NCBI GenBank assembly: GCA_964620425.1 | Contig: CAZUGV010000001.1 | Location: forward strand, 467,471 to 531,470 | Source: DASXUG01 sp964620425 | GTDB taxonomy: Bacteria; Pseudomonadota; Gammaproteobacteria; Burkholderiales; Methylophilaceae | DNA length: 64,000 nucleotides | Reading direction: 5' to 3' | In this document: positions 52,203-61,047 of the stretch, in pieces | Layout of the letters: each line of letters begins with the position of its first letter | Numbering within the stretch: position 1 is the stretch's first letter | The notes under the pieces: model-generated | Database searches by the model: none | What the model was told of the DNA's origin: nothing | The model's input: the letters and a program-made list of their open reading frames with translations, nothing else | Position numbers and translations under genes: made by a program

Positions 52203-52230
52203 AAAAAAATTCCCGCATAAGCGGGAATTT
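52203..52230 (-). terminator. Rho-independent terminator of eda
   Basis: Read on the minus strand, AAATTCCCGC, a TTAT loop and GCGGGAATTT form a 10-bp perfect stem followed by a run of T. It lies 24 bp after the eda stop codon. The repeat element starts immediately beyond the T run. Confidence 0.9.
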
Positions 52231-52254
52231 GGTTACTACTCAATGACTCGCAAA

Positions 52255-52881
52255 TTAAGCCGCTTGAATCGCGCTAGCTTCTTTTGCCAATTTAGTAATA
52301 TGCGCCCAATCGCCACGTGCGACTGCATCCGCTGGCGTTAACCATGTGCCGCCACACACCACCACGTTTGGTAAGGCTAAAAATTGAGGCGCAGATTCAA
52401 CCGTTACACCGCCTGTTGGGCAGAATTTAACATCGCCAAATGGACCAGCAAATCCTTTTAACAAGTTAATGCCACCCACCGCCACCGCTGGAAACAACTT
52501 GAGGAAGTAGTAATCATCTGCGTTTGCCATCATGATTTCTGAGCCAGTAGAAACGCCAGGCAACAAAGGCAAGCCCATGTTACGCGCGGCTAAACCCAAC
52601 TCACTGGTATAGCCTGGGCTAACTGCAAATTGGCAACCGACATCTTTCACCGCTTGAGCATCTTTCACATTACGCACAGTCCCAGCGCCCAAAATCGCAT
52701 CTGGCACGGCCTTAGCAATCGCCTCCATCCCTGCTAAAGCACATGAAGTACGCAAGGTGACTTCTAAAACCTTAATGCCACCTTCTAACAATGCCTCTGC
52801 CATCGGCACAGCATCTTCTAATTTGTTAATCACAATTACTGGAATCACTGGGCCGTGATTCGCTAAATCTAATGTATTCAT
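52255..52881 (-). CDS. eda: KDPG/KHG aldolase
   Basis: 208 residues. EVTLRTSCAL (about residues 40-49) carries the catalytic Glu, and the Schiff-base Lys is in YYFLKLFPA (about 130). GAGTVRN, SPGYTSEL and FCPTGGV are typical of the family. It splits 2-keto-3-deoxy-6-phosphogluconate into pyruvate and glyceraldehyde 3-phosphate. It follows edd on the minus strand, separated by 332 bp of hairpin repeats instead of the usual tight spacing. In RuMP methylotrophs this pair serves the KDPG variant of the formaldehyde cycle (established for the group, inferred here). An AGAAAG site precedes the ATG. Confidence 0.94.
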   Translation of the reverse strand: MNTLDLANHGPVIPVIVINKLEDAVPMAEALLEGGIKVLEVTLRTSCALAGMEAIAKAVPDAILGAGTVRNVKDAQAVKDVGCQFAVSPGYTSELGLAARNMGLPLLPGVSTGSEIMMANADDYYFLKLFPAVAVGGINLLKGFAGPFGDVKFCPTGGVTVESAPQFLALPNVVVCGGTWLTPADAVARGDWAHITKLAKEASAIQAA

Positions 52882-52940
52882 AGCTTCTTTCTAATTTTTT
52901 AAATAATCAATTATGTTCTAAACGAGCAATTCTGATTTAG

Positions 52941-52982
52941 GATTGTTGAATATCGCACAGAAACGCGACATTTCAAACAATC
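52941..52982. repeat. Small hairpin H1 in the edd-eda spacer
   Basis: GATTGTTGAAT near 52941 pairs with ATTTCAAACAATC at the other end, continuing with TCGC/GCGA closer to the loop; there is one bulge. It sits immediately before element B. The 19 bp just left of and into it (CAATTCTGATTTAGGATTG, 52927-52945) recur at the left arm of element C with one difference. Confidence 0.6.
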
Positions 52983-53104
52983 TAAACTTTGATAATCAAT
53001 CGAGTGCAAGGCACGCGAAGGAAGACCGTACGACGCGAACGCAGACATTACAAACAGTACGGCAAGTGAGTGTAACGCTGCTATCGTTTGATTAGCAAAG
53101 TTTA
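52983..53104. repeat. Hairpin-ended intergenic element B
   Basis: 122 bp with 20-bp inverted ends: AAACTTTGATAATCAATCGA at 52984-53003 against 53084-53103 (18 of 20 pairs). The core begins GAGTGCAAGGC and ends AGTACGGCAAGTGAGTGTAA followed by CGCTGCTATCG. Both ends of the core recur in element C with few changes, while the outer arms are unrelated. No coding capacity. Confidence 0.75.
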
Positions 53105-53108
53105 CAAC

Positions 53109-53214
53109 AATTCTGATTTAGCATTGGGTGAGTACAAGGCTTGCGAGTGCAGGCAGTACGAGTAGTACGACAAGCGAGCATAACGCTGTAATCGCCCAAT
53201 GCTTAAGCAGAATT
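53109..53214. repeat. Hairpin-ended intergenic element C
   Basis: 106 bp whose ends pair over 22 bp: ATTCTGATTTAGCATTGGGT plus GA at 53110-53131 against 53192-53213 (19 of 22 pairs). The right arm touches the edd stop codon. The core starts GAGTACAAGGC and ends AGTACGACAAGCGAGCATAA then CGCTGTAATCG, matching element B. As RNA it would form a long stem right after edd. Confidence 0.75.
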
Positions 53215-55028
53215 TAAAGCCAAGTAATGGCGCCTTGCTCAGCACTCCGCACATTCCTACGCATACCGCCAAACAACTCGCGCCCCATCCCGTGTGCATT
53301 ATTCTCGGCTTGTGATTCAGACATCTTCGCATTTTCGCGTTTTGCCCATGCTTCTTCATCGACTAGCACGTTCAATGTACCTACAACTGCATTCAAACGA
53401 ATAATGTCGCCATCGCGCACTTTACCTAATGGACCACCTGCCAATGCCTCTGGGCTGACATGAATGGCTGCTGGCACTTTGCCTGAAGCGCCACTCATAC
53501 GACCATCTGTCACAATCGCCACTTTAAAACCTTTGCCTTGCAATACAGATAATGGTGGAGTCAGTTTATGCAACTCTGGCATACCATTGGCTTGTGGGCC
53601 TTGGAAGCGTACTACTGCGACAAAATCTTTTTCTAACTCACCTCGTTTAAATGCTGCAAGCAATTCTTCTTGACCATTAAATATAATGGCTGGCGCTTCA
53701 ATAATTTGTCTATCTTCTGGCACAGCAGAGCTCTTAATCACAGAACGACCCAAGTTACCTGTGAGCAATTTCAAACCGCCAGATGCGCTAAATGGTTTAG
53801 AAGATGAGCGCAAGATTGTTTCGTCTGGGCTTTCTGCTGGCAAATCTGTCCAAGTTAAGTTTGCACCGTCTGTACTTGGTTTTTTGCAGAAATCACGCAA
53901 CCCACCAATGACTACACTTTGCACGTCTTCGTGCATAAAGCCACCTTCAATCAACTCACGAATCACAAATGCTGGGCCACCCGCGTCTTGGAATTGGTTA
54001 ACGTCTGCTTTACCGTTTGGATAAACGCGAGCCAATAATGGCGTTGCATCAGATAAATCAGAGAAATCTGTCCAATCAATAATAATACCAGCCGCACGTG
54101 CCACCGCTACCCAGTGGATACAGTGGTTGGTACTGCCACCTGTTGCCAATAGTGCCACAATCGCATTCACTATCACTTTCTCATCTACCATATGGCCAAT
54201 CGGCGTAAAGCGTTGGTTGACGGTATTTTCTAATACAGCACGAACAGATTCGCGGGTTAAACACGCACGCAACGGGTCATGCGGATGTACAAATGCCGCC
54301 CCTGGAATATGCAAGCCCATGGCTTCTAACAACATCTGATTACTATTGGCTGTGCCGTAGAACGTACAGGTACCAGCACCATGGTAAGCAGCAGATTCAG
54401 ATTCCAACAACTCTTTACGACCAACCAAGCCCTCTGCGTATTTTTCGCGGACTTTAGATTTTTCAGTGTTATCCAAACCAGTACTCATCGGGCCTGCTGG
54501 TACAAAAATGCAAGGCAAATGACCAAACTGCAACGCACCAATCAATAAACCAGGAACGATTTTATCGCACACACCCAATAACAAAGCCGCATCAAACACA
54601 TCATGCGAAAGCGCTACAGCCGTACTCATCGCAATCGTATCGCGTGAGAACAAGCTCAACTCCATACCAGGCTCACCTTGTGTAATACCATCACACATCG
54701 CAGGCACGCCACCCGCTACCTGCACAGTCGCCCCATATTTATGCGCCTCTGCACGGATAACATCAGGAAAATCCACATAAGGCTGGTGCGCTGACAACAT
54801 CTCGTTGTACGCAGTTACAATGCCAATATTGAGTGCTTTCTCAGCCACGATGCGCAATTTATCATTCGCAGGCATCGCTGCAAAAGCATGCGCCACGTTG
54901 GCACAACCCATACGGTCAGCACCACGCGGGCGATTCACCATTTGGTCAATGCGTTTTAAATAAGCAGTACGTGTCGGAACACTACGCTCACGTATACGAT
55001 CAGTTACTACGTTTAGAATTGGTTTCAT
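53214..55028 (-). CDS. edd: 6-phosphogluconate dehydratase
   Basis: 604 residues, the ILVD/EDD dehydratase family. Iron-sulfur and metal ligands are in MCDGITQGEPGM (about residues 109-120) and LLGVCDKIVPGL (about 149-160); GTCTFYGTANSNQML and TDGRMSGASGKVPAA are also family-specific, with length and SxxNHCIHW favouring Edd over IlvD. It converts 6-phosphogluconate to KDPG. Together with eda downstream it forms the Entner-Doudoroff branch; zwf and pgl are not in the window. Start ATG at 55028, with only a weak ribosome binding site. Confidence 0.95.
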   Translation of the reverse strand: MKPILNVVTDRIRERSVPTRTAYLKRIDQMVNRPRGADRMGCANVAHAFAAMPANDKLRIVAEKALNIGIVTAYNEMLSAHQPYVDFPDVIRAEAHKYGATVQVAGGVPAMCDGITQGEPGMELSLFSRDTIAMSTAVALSHDVFDAALLLGVCDKIVPGLLIGALQFGHLPCIFVPAGPMSTGLDNTEKSKVREKYAEGLVGRKELLESESAAYHGAGTCTFYGTANSNQMLLEAMGLHIPGAAFVHPHDPLRACLTRESVRAVLENTVNQRFTPIGHMVDEKVIVNAIVALLATGGSTNHCIHWVAVARAAGIIIDWTDFSDLSDATPLLARVYPNGKADVNQFQDAGGPAFVIRELIEGGFMHEDVQSVVIGGLRDFCKKPSTDGANLTWTDLPAESPDETILRSSSKPFSASGGLKLLTGNLGRSVIKSSAVPEDRQIIEAPAIIFNGQEELLAAFKRGELEKDFVAVVRFQGPQANGMPELHKLTPPLSVLQGKGFKVAIVTDGRMSGASGKVPAAIHVSPEALAGGPLGKVRDGDIIRLNAVVGTLNVLVDEEAWAKRENAKMSESQAENNAHGMGRELFGGMRRNVRSAEQGAITWL

Positions 55029-55230
55029 TGGCTATTTCTATCAATTAACTACAATAGACTGATTATCCTTCAATGTGAGCAATATCGTCAATTAAACACG
55101 TATATTGATATGTAACTAATTGTTAGCTAGCCTAGACAAACAAGACTAAATACCTAAGCTAACGCCTTAGCAAGCAGACCATGAATATGATTGGTATAAT
55201 GATGTACTTAATCACGACTGAGTTTAATCA
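55029..55230. promoter_or_regulatory. Divergent intergenic region between edd and the LPS region
   Basis: About 200 AT-rich bases holding no gene. It must contain the edd promoter on the minus strand. I see no clear operator, riboswitch or strong dyad in it. Confidence 0.4.
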
Positions 55231-55404
55231 TTGAAAGTAAGCGGCTTCACATTTATTCGTAACGGAACCATACTTGGATACCCCTTTGTCGAGAGTATTC
55301 TATCTGCGTTGCCTATTTGCGATGAGTTTATCGTGGCTATAGCTAATAGCGAGGATTCATTAGAAAGCCAATCACGCTTTAATGCTTACCAAATTGACTT
55401 TTAA
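55231..55404 (+). pseudogene. Remnant of a GT2-like glycosyltransferase (N-terminal fragment)
   Basis: A TTG-initiated frame of 57 codons reads SGFTFIRNGTILGYPFVES and then LPICDEFIVAIANSED, the characteristic start of a GT2-related glycosyltransferase family, normally about 270-300 residues. After NSED the similarity stops and a TAA follows at 55402. The rest of the gene is gone, so this is a truncated relic at the border of the LPS region. The same frame reopens after the stop and runs into the O-antigen ligase gene. Confidence 0.6.
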
Positions 55405-55488
55405 AAGAGCTTAGAAAAACTTTTGCGAGTAAAGCTTGCAGAAAAACATTATAAAGTCAGTCAAATAAAATCTCGGATAAAACCCAAA

Positions 55489-56790
55489 ATGATCAAAAAT
55501 CTTGGCAATACAAAATTTAGCTACCAATGCATGCAAATTAGTAGATTGATGGCGCTTTTTTGCGTTTACGGCATTGCATGGTCAAACGCTTGTTTCAATA
55601 TTGGCCTTTATCTGATGATGTTTTTTTTTGCAATTACGTTGTTTTTTGAAACTATAGAAACGCAACAACCACCATGGCAAAACAGTCGATGGAAAATTAC
55701 ACTCAAAACACCTGCCGTAATCATCGCACTATCTCTTTTTACGTTAATCAGTACTGAAACCATATTCACAAGTAGCAGCAGTGAACTGGCTAAGTATGAC
55801 TTCATGCATTACCGCAAGCTATTAGCAATTCCCGTTTTCATATATCTGTTTGACTCGGAAGAACATCAAAAACAACTATTGATCAGCTACTGCCTCGGCG
55901 CTGCCACTTTAATGCTACCAACCCTGCTAGATGGCTTCGGTATTGCTCAATTTTTTAACCTCAACTTAACCTCTATGCGTAATCCAGCCTATTCGACATC
56001 TATTAACGGTGTTCCCAATCTCGTTTACTGGCGGATGCAAATCATTCATGGTTTTAATATATGCGTACTATTCTCAGCTGCCTTACTGGGGAGCATTTAC
56101 TCACCCAAATATCGCTGGATCTTAATTTCTTTATGCCTTTTATGTATGATTGATTTGCTCTTTTTCATATATGGAAGAATGGCACTCATTAGTTTAATAG
56201 TAGTGTTAGTTGTGGTCGCGCTACAATCTCTGCCCACCAAAAAACATATCGTATTATTTTTAACCGCACTTTCCTTAGCTGCTGGCATTGCTTATGTAAA
56301 ACTGCCATCAATCAACACGCGCGTAAACGCTGCTACACACGAGGCATCCGCATTTAAAAACAATAACAATATTACCACCTCAGGTGGACAGCGACTTCAC
56401 TATTGGCAAGTAAGCTGGCAGCTCTTCAAACAATCCCCTGTTATTGGCAACGGGAGCGGTTCATTTAGACAGCAGCTAGTGTCTAGTGACGACCCTTTAG
56501 CTCCATTAGGGCACCGTCACACACACAATGAATACCTCACGCAGTTAGCGCAATATGGTCTCATAGGGTTTAGTTTGCTCATCGCCCTTATCTATATCAC
56601 CATTAAAAATACACGCCATATTGGAAACCGATGGCTTTCCTCTTCAATTTGTACAGCCGTAATCATTTTCGCTACCAACGCACTCACTGACAGCTCACTG
56701 CATAATAATTGGGAGGGCTGGGCATTTGTATTATTTACTGCTATTGCATCAATAAATATTACCAAAACGCAAAAACCAAGCAAATTGTAA
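55489..56790 (+). CDS. O-antigen ligase / polymerase family (WaaL-like) membrane protein
   Basis: About 433 residues from ATG 55489; the frame is open from TTG 55423, but that extension is a charged stretch unlike the family and may be debris. There are about 10-12 hydrophobic segments and a large loop with GNGSGSFRQQ and the Wzy_C hallmark HTHNEYLTQLAQYGLIG (about residue 345 of this form), containing the conserved His. By family knowledge it joins O-antigen to lipid A core at the periplasmic face, or polymerises a surface glycan. First intact gene of the outer-core cluster. Ligase versus polymerase cannot be settled from sequence. Confidence 0.82.
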   Translation: MIKNLGNTKFSYQCMQISRLMALFCVYGIAWSNACFNIGLYLMMFFFAITLFFETIETQQPPWQNSRWKITLKTPAVIIALSLFTLISTETIFTSSSSELAKYDFMHYRKLLAIPVFIYLFDSEEHQKQLLISYCLGAATLMLPTLLDGFGIAQFFNLNLTSMRNPAYSTSINGVPNLVYWRMQIIHGFNICVLFSAALLGSIYSPKYRWILISLCLLCMIDLLFFIYGRMALISLIVVLVVVALQSLPTKKHIVLFLTALSLAAGIAYVKLPSINTRVNAATHEASAFKNNNNITTSGGQRLHYWQVSWQLFKQSPVIGNGSGSFRQQLVSSDDPLAPLGHRHTHNEYLTQLAQYGLIGFSLLIALIYITIKNTRHIGNRWLSSSICTAVIIFATNALTDSSLHNNWEGWAFVLFTAIASINITKTQKPSKL

Positions 56791-56982
56791 GGGGCAATAA
56801 AATACTTAAAATGTTTTATACTACACAGGTGCTGGTAGTGGGCAAGTTTCAAAATCAACCGCCATCAAGCATTAACCAGCGCTGCCTGAGTTTAAACCAC
56901 TTAAAGGTGAAAACTTAACTTAACTAAAGTATGAAGCGCTTAACTCGTTCAGCCATAAATACAATTCGCGAGGAAATATATC

Positions 56983-58143
56983 TTGTTTAAGCCCAAAGCG
57001 TTAATAAAATGCATAGCTAAAAATGATTGGATTAATTCGGTACTTTCGCAGGTTACATCAGTTCCATCGTCCAAATGCCCGAACACGTCTGATTTATATT
57101 CAGCACGTGAAAATAAGTTTGTTATATTAAAAAAATACCTACACAAATACCTAAGACTCCGCTTCAATAATCAATTCAAGCTTAAACTAGAGCATGTCAC
57201 AACTGGACAAAAAATCCTCTGGGTTTTTATTGGAAAAAGAAATTTTGGTGATGCAATTATGGAGATGTCTGGGAGAGTGTTACTTGAGAATAAAGGTTTT
57301 GATATTGACCTTTTTACCTTACCTCAACTAGAAAGCCTCTTTGAGGATGACCCTATCTTTAAAAATGTTTACTCAGATCAAAATAGGCTAAAAACTGAAA
57401 ATTATGATGTTGTATTGCTGCAGGAAATGGGTCTAGCCTCTATAAAACTAAAAACAAAATATCTAAGAAATTTGCCTTATGCATCACTATTTGATTTTTT
57501 TTATGGCCCTGACAGAAATCAAACTTATTTTAGCTATTACGCCATAAATAACATATTCGGACTCAACTATAGCGAGGAATATATTAAGGACAATGCAAGA
57601 TCTTTTTTGTACTCCAAGATGGACAATCATTTAAAGATTAAAAAAATAATCCCAAATACAAAATATATTTCCATTTCAATTGGGGGAATTGACCCATTGA
57701 GGATATACAACGAATGGCAAGAGTTTTTCCACTTGCTTGATACAAATGGTCATAATTATTGTATCTGTCTTGTGGGCTCATCAAACGGCTCGACTGTTGC
57801 TGAATCAATTATGGCCATAAATTACAAAAACTTAGAGGTTTATTCTTTAGTCGGAAAGTTATCATTGATTGAAACTTTTGAGGTCATTAAAGCCAGCATT
57901 GCTTTTGTAGGATGTGATGGAGGTTTATTGCACGTTGCAACTGCCGCAGATACACCTTGCGTTGCTTTATTTGGCGGCGACTCTCCGATGGGTCTAAGAT
58001 TAACCAAAAGAACTCGTGCAATAGCAATCCAAAGCGTTAACACAGTTAACAACATACCTTCAAGCCAAATTTTTGATTCCCTGTTAGAGTTATTGACTCA
58101 TACACCAACAAAATTAAAAAGTACTCCTAGCGAGTCTTATTAA
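56983..58143 (+). CDS. GT9-family glycosyltransferase (heptosyltransferase-like)
   Basis: 386 residues from a TTG start with GAGGAA upstream. The N-terminal 65 residues are basic and unfamiliar; then GQKILWVFIGKRNFGDAIME is a GT9-like first strand. The C-terminal FVGCDGGLLHVATAADTPCVALFGGDSP is the GT9 donor-binding motif seen in WaaC/WaaF/WaaQ. The gene is visibly more AT-rich and Asn/Lys/Ile-rich than the hldE-waaF operon, suggesting horizontal acquisition, common for outer-core genes. Donor and acceptor are unknown. It follows the O-antigen ligase after 192 bp that hold no recognisable gene. Confidence 0.8.
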   Translation: MFKPKALIKCIAKNDWINSVLSQVTSVPSSKCPNTSDLYSARENKFVILKKYLHKYLRLRFNNQFKLKLEHVTTGQKILWVFIGKRNFGDAIMEMSGRVLLENKGFDIDLFTLPQLESLFEDDPIFKNVYSDQNRLKTENYDVVLLQEMGLASIKLKTKYLRNLPYASLFDFFYGPDRNQTYFSYYAINNIFGLNYSEEYIKDNARSFLYSKMDNHLKIKKIIPNTKYISISIGGIDPLRIYNEWQEFFHLLDTNGHNYCICLVGSSNGSTVAESIMAINYKNLEVYSLVGKLSLIETFEVIKASIAFVGCDGGLLHVATAADTPCVALFGGDSPMGLRLTKRTRAIAIQSVNTVNNIPSSQIFDSLLELLTHTPTKLKSTPSESY

Positions 58144-58154
58144 AAATTGAATAA

Positions 58155-58337
58155 ATTAAATACTATCAACTATCACTAGCCTTATTTGTATTAAGTTTAA
58201 TGATTTGCGCATTTTTTAATGGGATGAGTACAGAAATTTGTAATCTTAAATATACGACAGCATTTTACGGAATGATGACAACAATTCTCGCAGGCTCTCT
58301 ATTTGTATGCTTAAACAATAATGATGAACAATCTTAA
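58155..58337 (+). pseudogene. Short hydrophobic fragment, possible C-terminal relic of an O-antigen polymerase
   Basis: A frame open from 58155 and with an ATG at 58200 reads LALFVLSLMICAFFNGMSTE and then YTTAFYGMMTTILAGSLFV, two membrane-helix-like stretches ending at a stop at 58335-58337, overlapping the next gene start. It looks like the last helices of a Wzy/WaaL-type protein. No ribosome binding site is seen. It could also be a genuine small membrane protein. Confidence 0.4.
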
Positions 58338-59157
58338 TAAAACAAACTACTCGATTACTTTTGCCTGTTACAACCAAGTTGAATATACCAAACAATGTAT
58401 AGATAGCATGGTAAAGCATGGTTACAACTTAAAAAATTTAGTTGTGGTTGATAATGGCTCAACAGATGACACTAGAAGTTATTTAGCTACCCTGCCGCTT
58501 GGCGGCTTAATACTTAACGAACAGAATTTAGGGTGTGGTGTCGCGTGGAACCAGGGTGCGCTTGCTCTACAAACCGAGTGGACGATTATTATGAACAATG
58601 ATGTCATTGTTTCTAAGGGATGGGTTGAAAACCTAATAAGCACTGCCGAAAAATACAATTTAAAAGTGGTGTCGCCTGCCTTGATTGAGGGCGAGCTTAA
58701 CTATGATTTTGAAGCATTTTCGATGGATGCCTCCCAAAAAATGCATGAATTTATCAGATTAGGTGCTAGACATGCCGTGTGTCTGCTCATACACAAAAGC
58801 GTTTGGATGGAAGTGGGTTATTTTCAACCAATTCCAAAATTGCTTGGCTATGAAGATACCATGTTTTTTCACGAGCTGGATAAAGCAAACATCCCAACAG
58901 CCATTTGTGGTGCTGCGTGGCTTCATCACTATGGATCAATTACGCAAAATGCAATGAAGCAAGAACGCGGTCTCTCAAAAAAACAGGGGCTTCCGTATCG
59001 ATATAACTACCGCTTATTGAAACAAAACTGGTTTCAAAGAAAAATGAAGAAACTTATCAGAATTTCTAAAGAAAAAAAATGGATGAGCGCTGAGATCAAA
59101 AAGACGGGAATGAGTCTGTATGGTATCAGAGAGCAAAACTCGTTCATTTGGAAGTAA
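58321..59157 (+). CDS. GT2-family glycosyltransferase
   Basis: 278 residues, GT-A fold. YSITFACYNQVEYTKQCIDS leads to VVVDNGSTDDTRSYL (about residues 42-56), NLGCGVAWNQGA, and the metal-binding acidic triplet within MNNDVIV (about 97). The middle segment AVCLLIHKSVWMEVGYF and GYEDTMFFHELDKA carry the usual acceptor-side ED motif, resembling rhamnosyltransferase-like GT2 enzymes. Two adjacent ATGs, at 58321 and 58324, are possible starts. AT-rich like the preceding GT9 gene, suggesting shared origin. Sugar specificity unknown. Confidence 0.85.
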   Translation: MMNNLNKTNYSITFACYNQVEYTKQCIDSMVKHGYNLKNLVVVDNGSTDDTRSYLATLPLGGLILNEQNLGCGVAWNQGALALQTEWTIIMNNDVIVSKGWVENLISTAEKYNLKVVSPALIEGELNYDFEAFSMDASQKMHEFIRLGARHAVCLLIHKSVWMEVGYFQPIPKLLGYEDTMFFHELDKANIPTAICGAAWLHHYGSITQNAMKQERGLSKKQGLPYRYNYRLLKQNWFQRKMKKLIRISKEKKWMSAEIKKTGMSLYGIREQNSFIWK

Positions 59158-59166
59158 CGACATCAT

Positions 59167-59937
59167 ATGCTGTCTATTATTATCGCGACAAAAAATGAAG
59201 CGACCAACATTAAGGATTGTTTAAACAGTTGCGCTTTTGCAGATGAGGTGATTGTGCTGGATTCTGGCAGCACAGATGGCACTGTAGAAATTGCAAAATC
59301 TCTTGGGGCGAAAGTCCTTGAAACTGATTGGCAAGGGTATGGGAATCAGCAAAATCGTGGAATAGCAGCAGCTAGTCACGAGTGGGTTTACTCTCTGGAT
59401 GCAGATGAACGAATTACTTCTGCACTTGCGATGGAAATTCAAAATGCTATATCCGACAATAGGTTTAAAGTGTTTGATGTGCCGCGGAAGTCTTTATTTG
59501 TCACTCGATTTATGAACCACTCAGGTTGGTGGCCAGACAAAACAAAACGCCTTTTCAAAAAAGGCTATGCAGAATTTACTGACCACGAAATTCACGCTCA
59601 CTTAGCAACACAAGAAGAGATCGGTCACCTTGAAAATCACATGGTTCATTATAGCTATCGGAATCTAGATGCGGTTATTGAGAAACTAAACAGATATTCG
59701 GCAGGCAGCGCACGAGACCTACGTAACCAAGGCAAACAAGGGTCATTGATGAAAGCGATTAGCCATGGATTATGGGCATTTTTCCGCACCTATATTATTC
59801 AGGCTGGCTTTCTTGATGGTAAATTAGGGTTTATATTGGCGATTGTTAATGCAGAAACTTCATATTACAAATATCTGAAACTAATGCTTTTATCAGAACA
59901 AGAGCGCTTAATTAAGCAAAATCTTGACAAACATTAG
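59167..59937 (+). CDS. GT2-family LPS core glycosyltransferase (WaaE/KdtX-like)
   Basis: 256 residues. MLSIIIATKNEATNIKDCL, VIVLDSGSTDGTVEIAK and YSLDADERIT (about residues 78-87) are diagnostic of the WaaE/KdtX subgroup, which adds beta-1,4-glucose to the first heptose of the inner core. GWWPDKTKRLFKKG and the C-terminal KYLKLMLLSEQ also fit. It lies 9 bp after the previous GT2 gene, so the two are in one operon. The specific sugar is inferred from family resemblance only. Confidence 0.85.
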   Translation: MLSIIIATKNEATNIKDCLNSCAFADEVIVLDSGSTDGTVEIAKSLGAKVLETDWQGYGNQQNRGIAAASHEWVYSLDADERITSALAMEIQNAISDNRFKVFDVPRKSLFVTRFMNHSGWWPDKTKRLFKKGYAEFTDHEIHAHLATQEEIGHLENHMVHYSYRNLDAVIEKLNRYSAGSARDLRNQGKQGSLMKAISHGLWAFFRTYIIQAGFLDGKLGFILAIVNAETSYYKYLKLMLLSEQERLIKQNLDKH

Positions 59938-59961
59938 TCAATTATTTGTGAGTACAATTGA

Positions 59962-61011
59962 ATGCAAATAGTATATGTGGTGCGTAGGTACGGATTAGTT
60001 GGGGGCATGGAGCGTTATGTTTGGGAGTTAGCCAACGAAATTTCCAAACTTGGCTTCAAGGTCACTGTGCTTTGCGAAAAAAATTACGCTGCATTAACTC
60101 CTGATATTCAGGTGGTTGAACTTGGAAAAGTGCAGCCAAAGCCACGTTGGTTATCCTCATTTATATTCAGCAAGCGCGTTGCAAAATGGCTAGAACAAAA
60201 TCCAGCAACTGAAAGAATCATCCACAGCAACGAGAGACTATATCAGCACCATATTACAACCGTTCACGGCTCGCCATTTACTTCTATTTTTGAAAAACCT
60301 TGGTGGAGGCTTATTTCATTACGAGTCTGGATGCAACTCTACCTTGAAAAAAGAGAGCTAGAAACAGCGCAATATATCATTCCTGTTTCTAACTTTATTT
60401 CAAAAAAACTCGCGCATTATTACCCAGCATTCGCGCATAAACTTACCAACCCCATCATACCTGGAGTGGAAAAATCTAATCAGGTTTATCAAAACACGGT
60501 ACCAAAAGATGGCGGGGTGATTGCATTTATAGGAAGAGAGTGGAAGCGAAAAGGATTGTTGCTGGCTGCTGAAGTGGTAAAAGAACTGCAAATTACCAGA
60601 CCCAAGCTAGAATTTCATGTCATTGGTCCAGACCCAGATGAAATAAAGTACATATTCAAAACTTGGAAGCGTGGGTATAAGCTCATGGGCTGGCGCACAA
60701 AAGAAGACTATGGTCATTTCGATGTGCTGTTACACCCCGCAACTTCCGAGCCATACGGCATGGTCATTAGCGAGTCATTAGCGATGGGTGTACCAGTCGT
60801 AATCTCAGATGTTTGCGGTGCCGCACAAAGTGTTGATGAGCATTCTGGAAGTGTTCTCGCAACCACACTACCAATAACTGAATGGAGCCAAGCGCTTGAT
60901 AAGCAATTATCTAAAACAGTGCCAACAACAATATTTGAGAGAAGCTGGCATGAAGTTGCAAAAGAGCATGTAAATATCTATCAAAGACATATAAAATCCA
61001 CACAAAACTAA
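59962..61011 (+). CDS. GT4-family glycosyltransferase (WaaG-like)
   Basis: 349 residues with a GT-B fold. The N-terminus VVRRYGLVGGMERYVWELA has the glycine loop of GT4 enzymes, and the C-terminal EPYGMVISESLAMGVPVVIS holds the EX7E donor motif (about residues 266-285). VIAFIGREWKRKGL corresponds to the first strand of the second domain. The sequence resembles WaaG-like LPS core glucosyltransferases, but the exact donor cannot be assigned. The gene lies 24 bp after the WaaE-like gene and 36 bp before waaC, consistent with one core-oligosaccharide transcript. Confidence 0.85.
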   Translation: MQIVYVVRRYGLVGGMERYVWELANEISKLGFKVTVLCEKNYAALTPDIQVVELGKVQPKPRWLSSFIFSKRVAKWLEQNPATERIIHSNERLYQHHITTVHGSPFTSIFEKPWWRLISLRVWMQLYLEKRELETAQYIIPVSNFISKKLAHYYPAFAHKLTNPIIPGVEKSNQVYQNTVPKDGGVIAFIGREWKRKGLLLAAEVVKELQITRPKLEFHVIGPDPDEIKYIFKTWKRGYKLMGWRTKEDYGHFDVLLHPATSEPYGMVISESLAMGVPVVISDVCGAAQSVDEHSGSVLATTLPITEWSQALDKQLSKTVPTTIFERSWHEVAKEHVNIYQRHIKSTQN

Positions 61012-61047
61012 ATAAATCAGCTGTTTAATGTTATACAAAAATCAAAA

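Noticed and set aside
55423..55488. TTG start that would lengthen the O-antigen ligase by 22 residues
   Set aside because: The added residues are charged and unlike the family, there is no ribosome binding site, and the region is next to a gene relic. The ATG at 55489 is preferred, though not proven.
56791..56982. Short frames in the spacer between the O-antigen ligase and the GT9 gene (for example starting at ATG 56810 and ATG 56931)
   Set aside because: They encode under 35 residues, lack a convincing ribosome binding site and match nothing I recognise; they may be debris.
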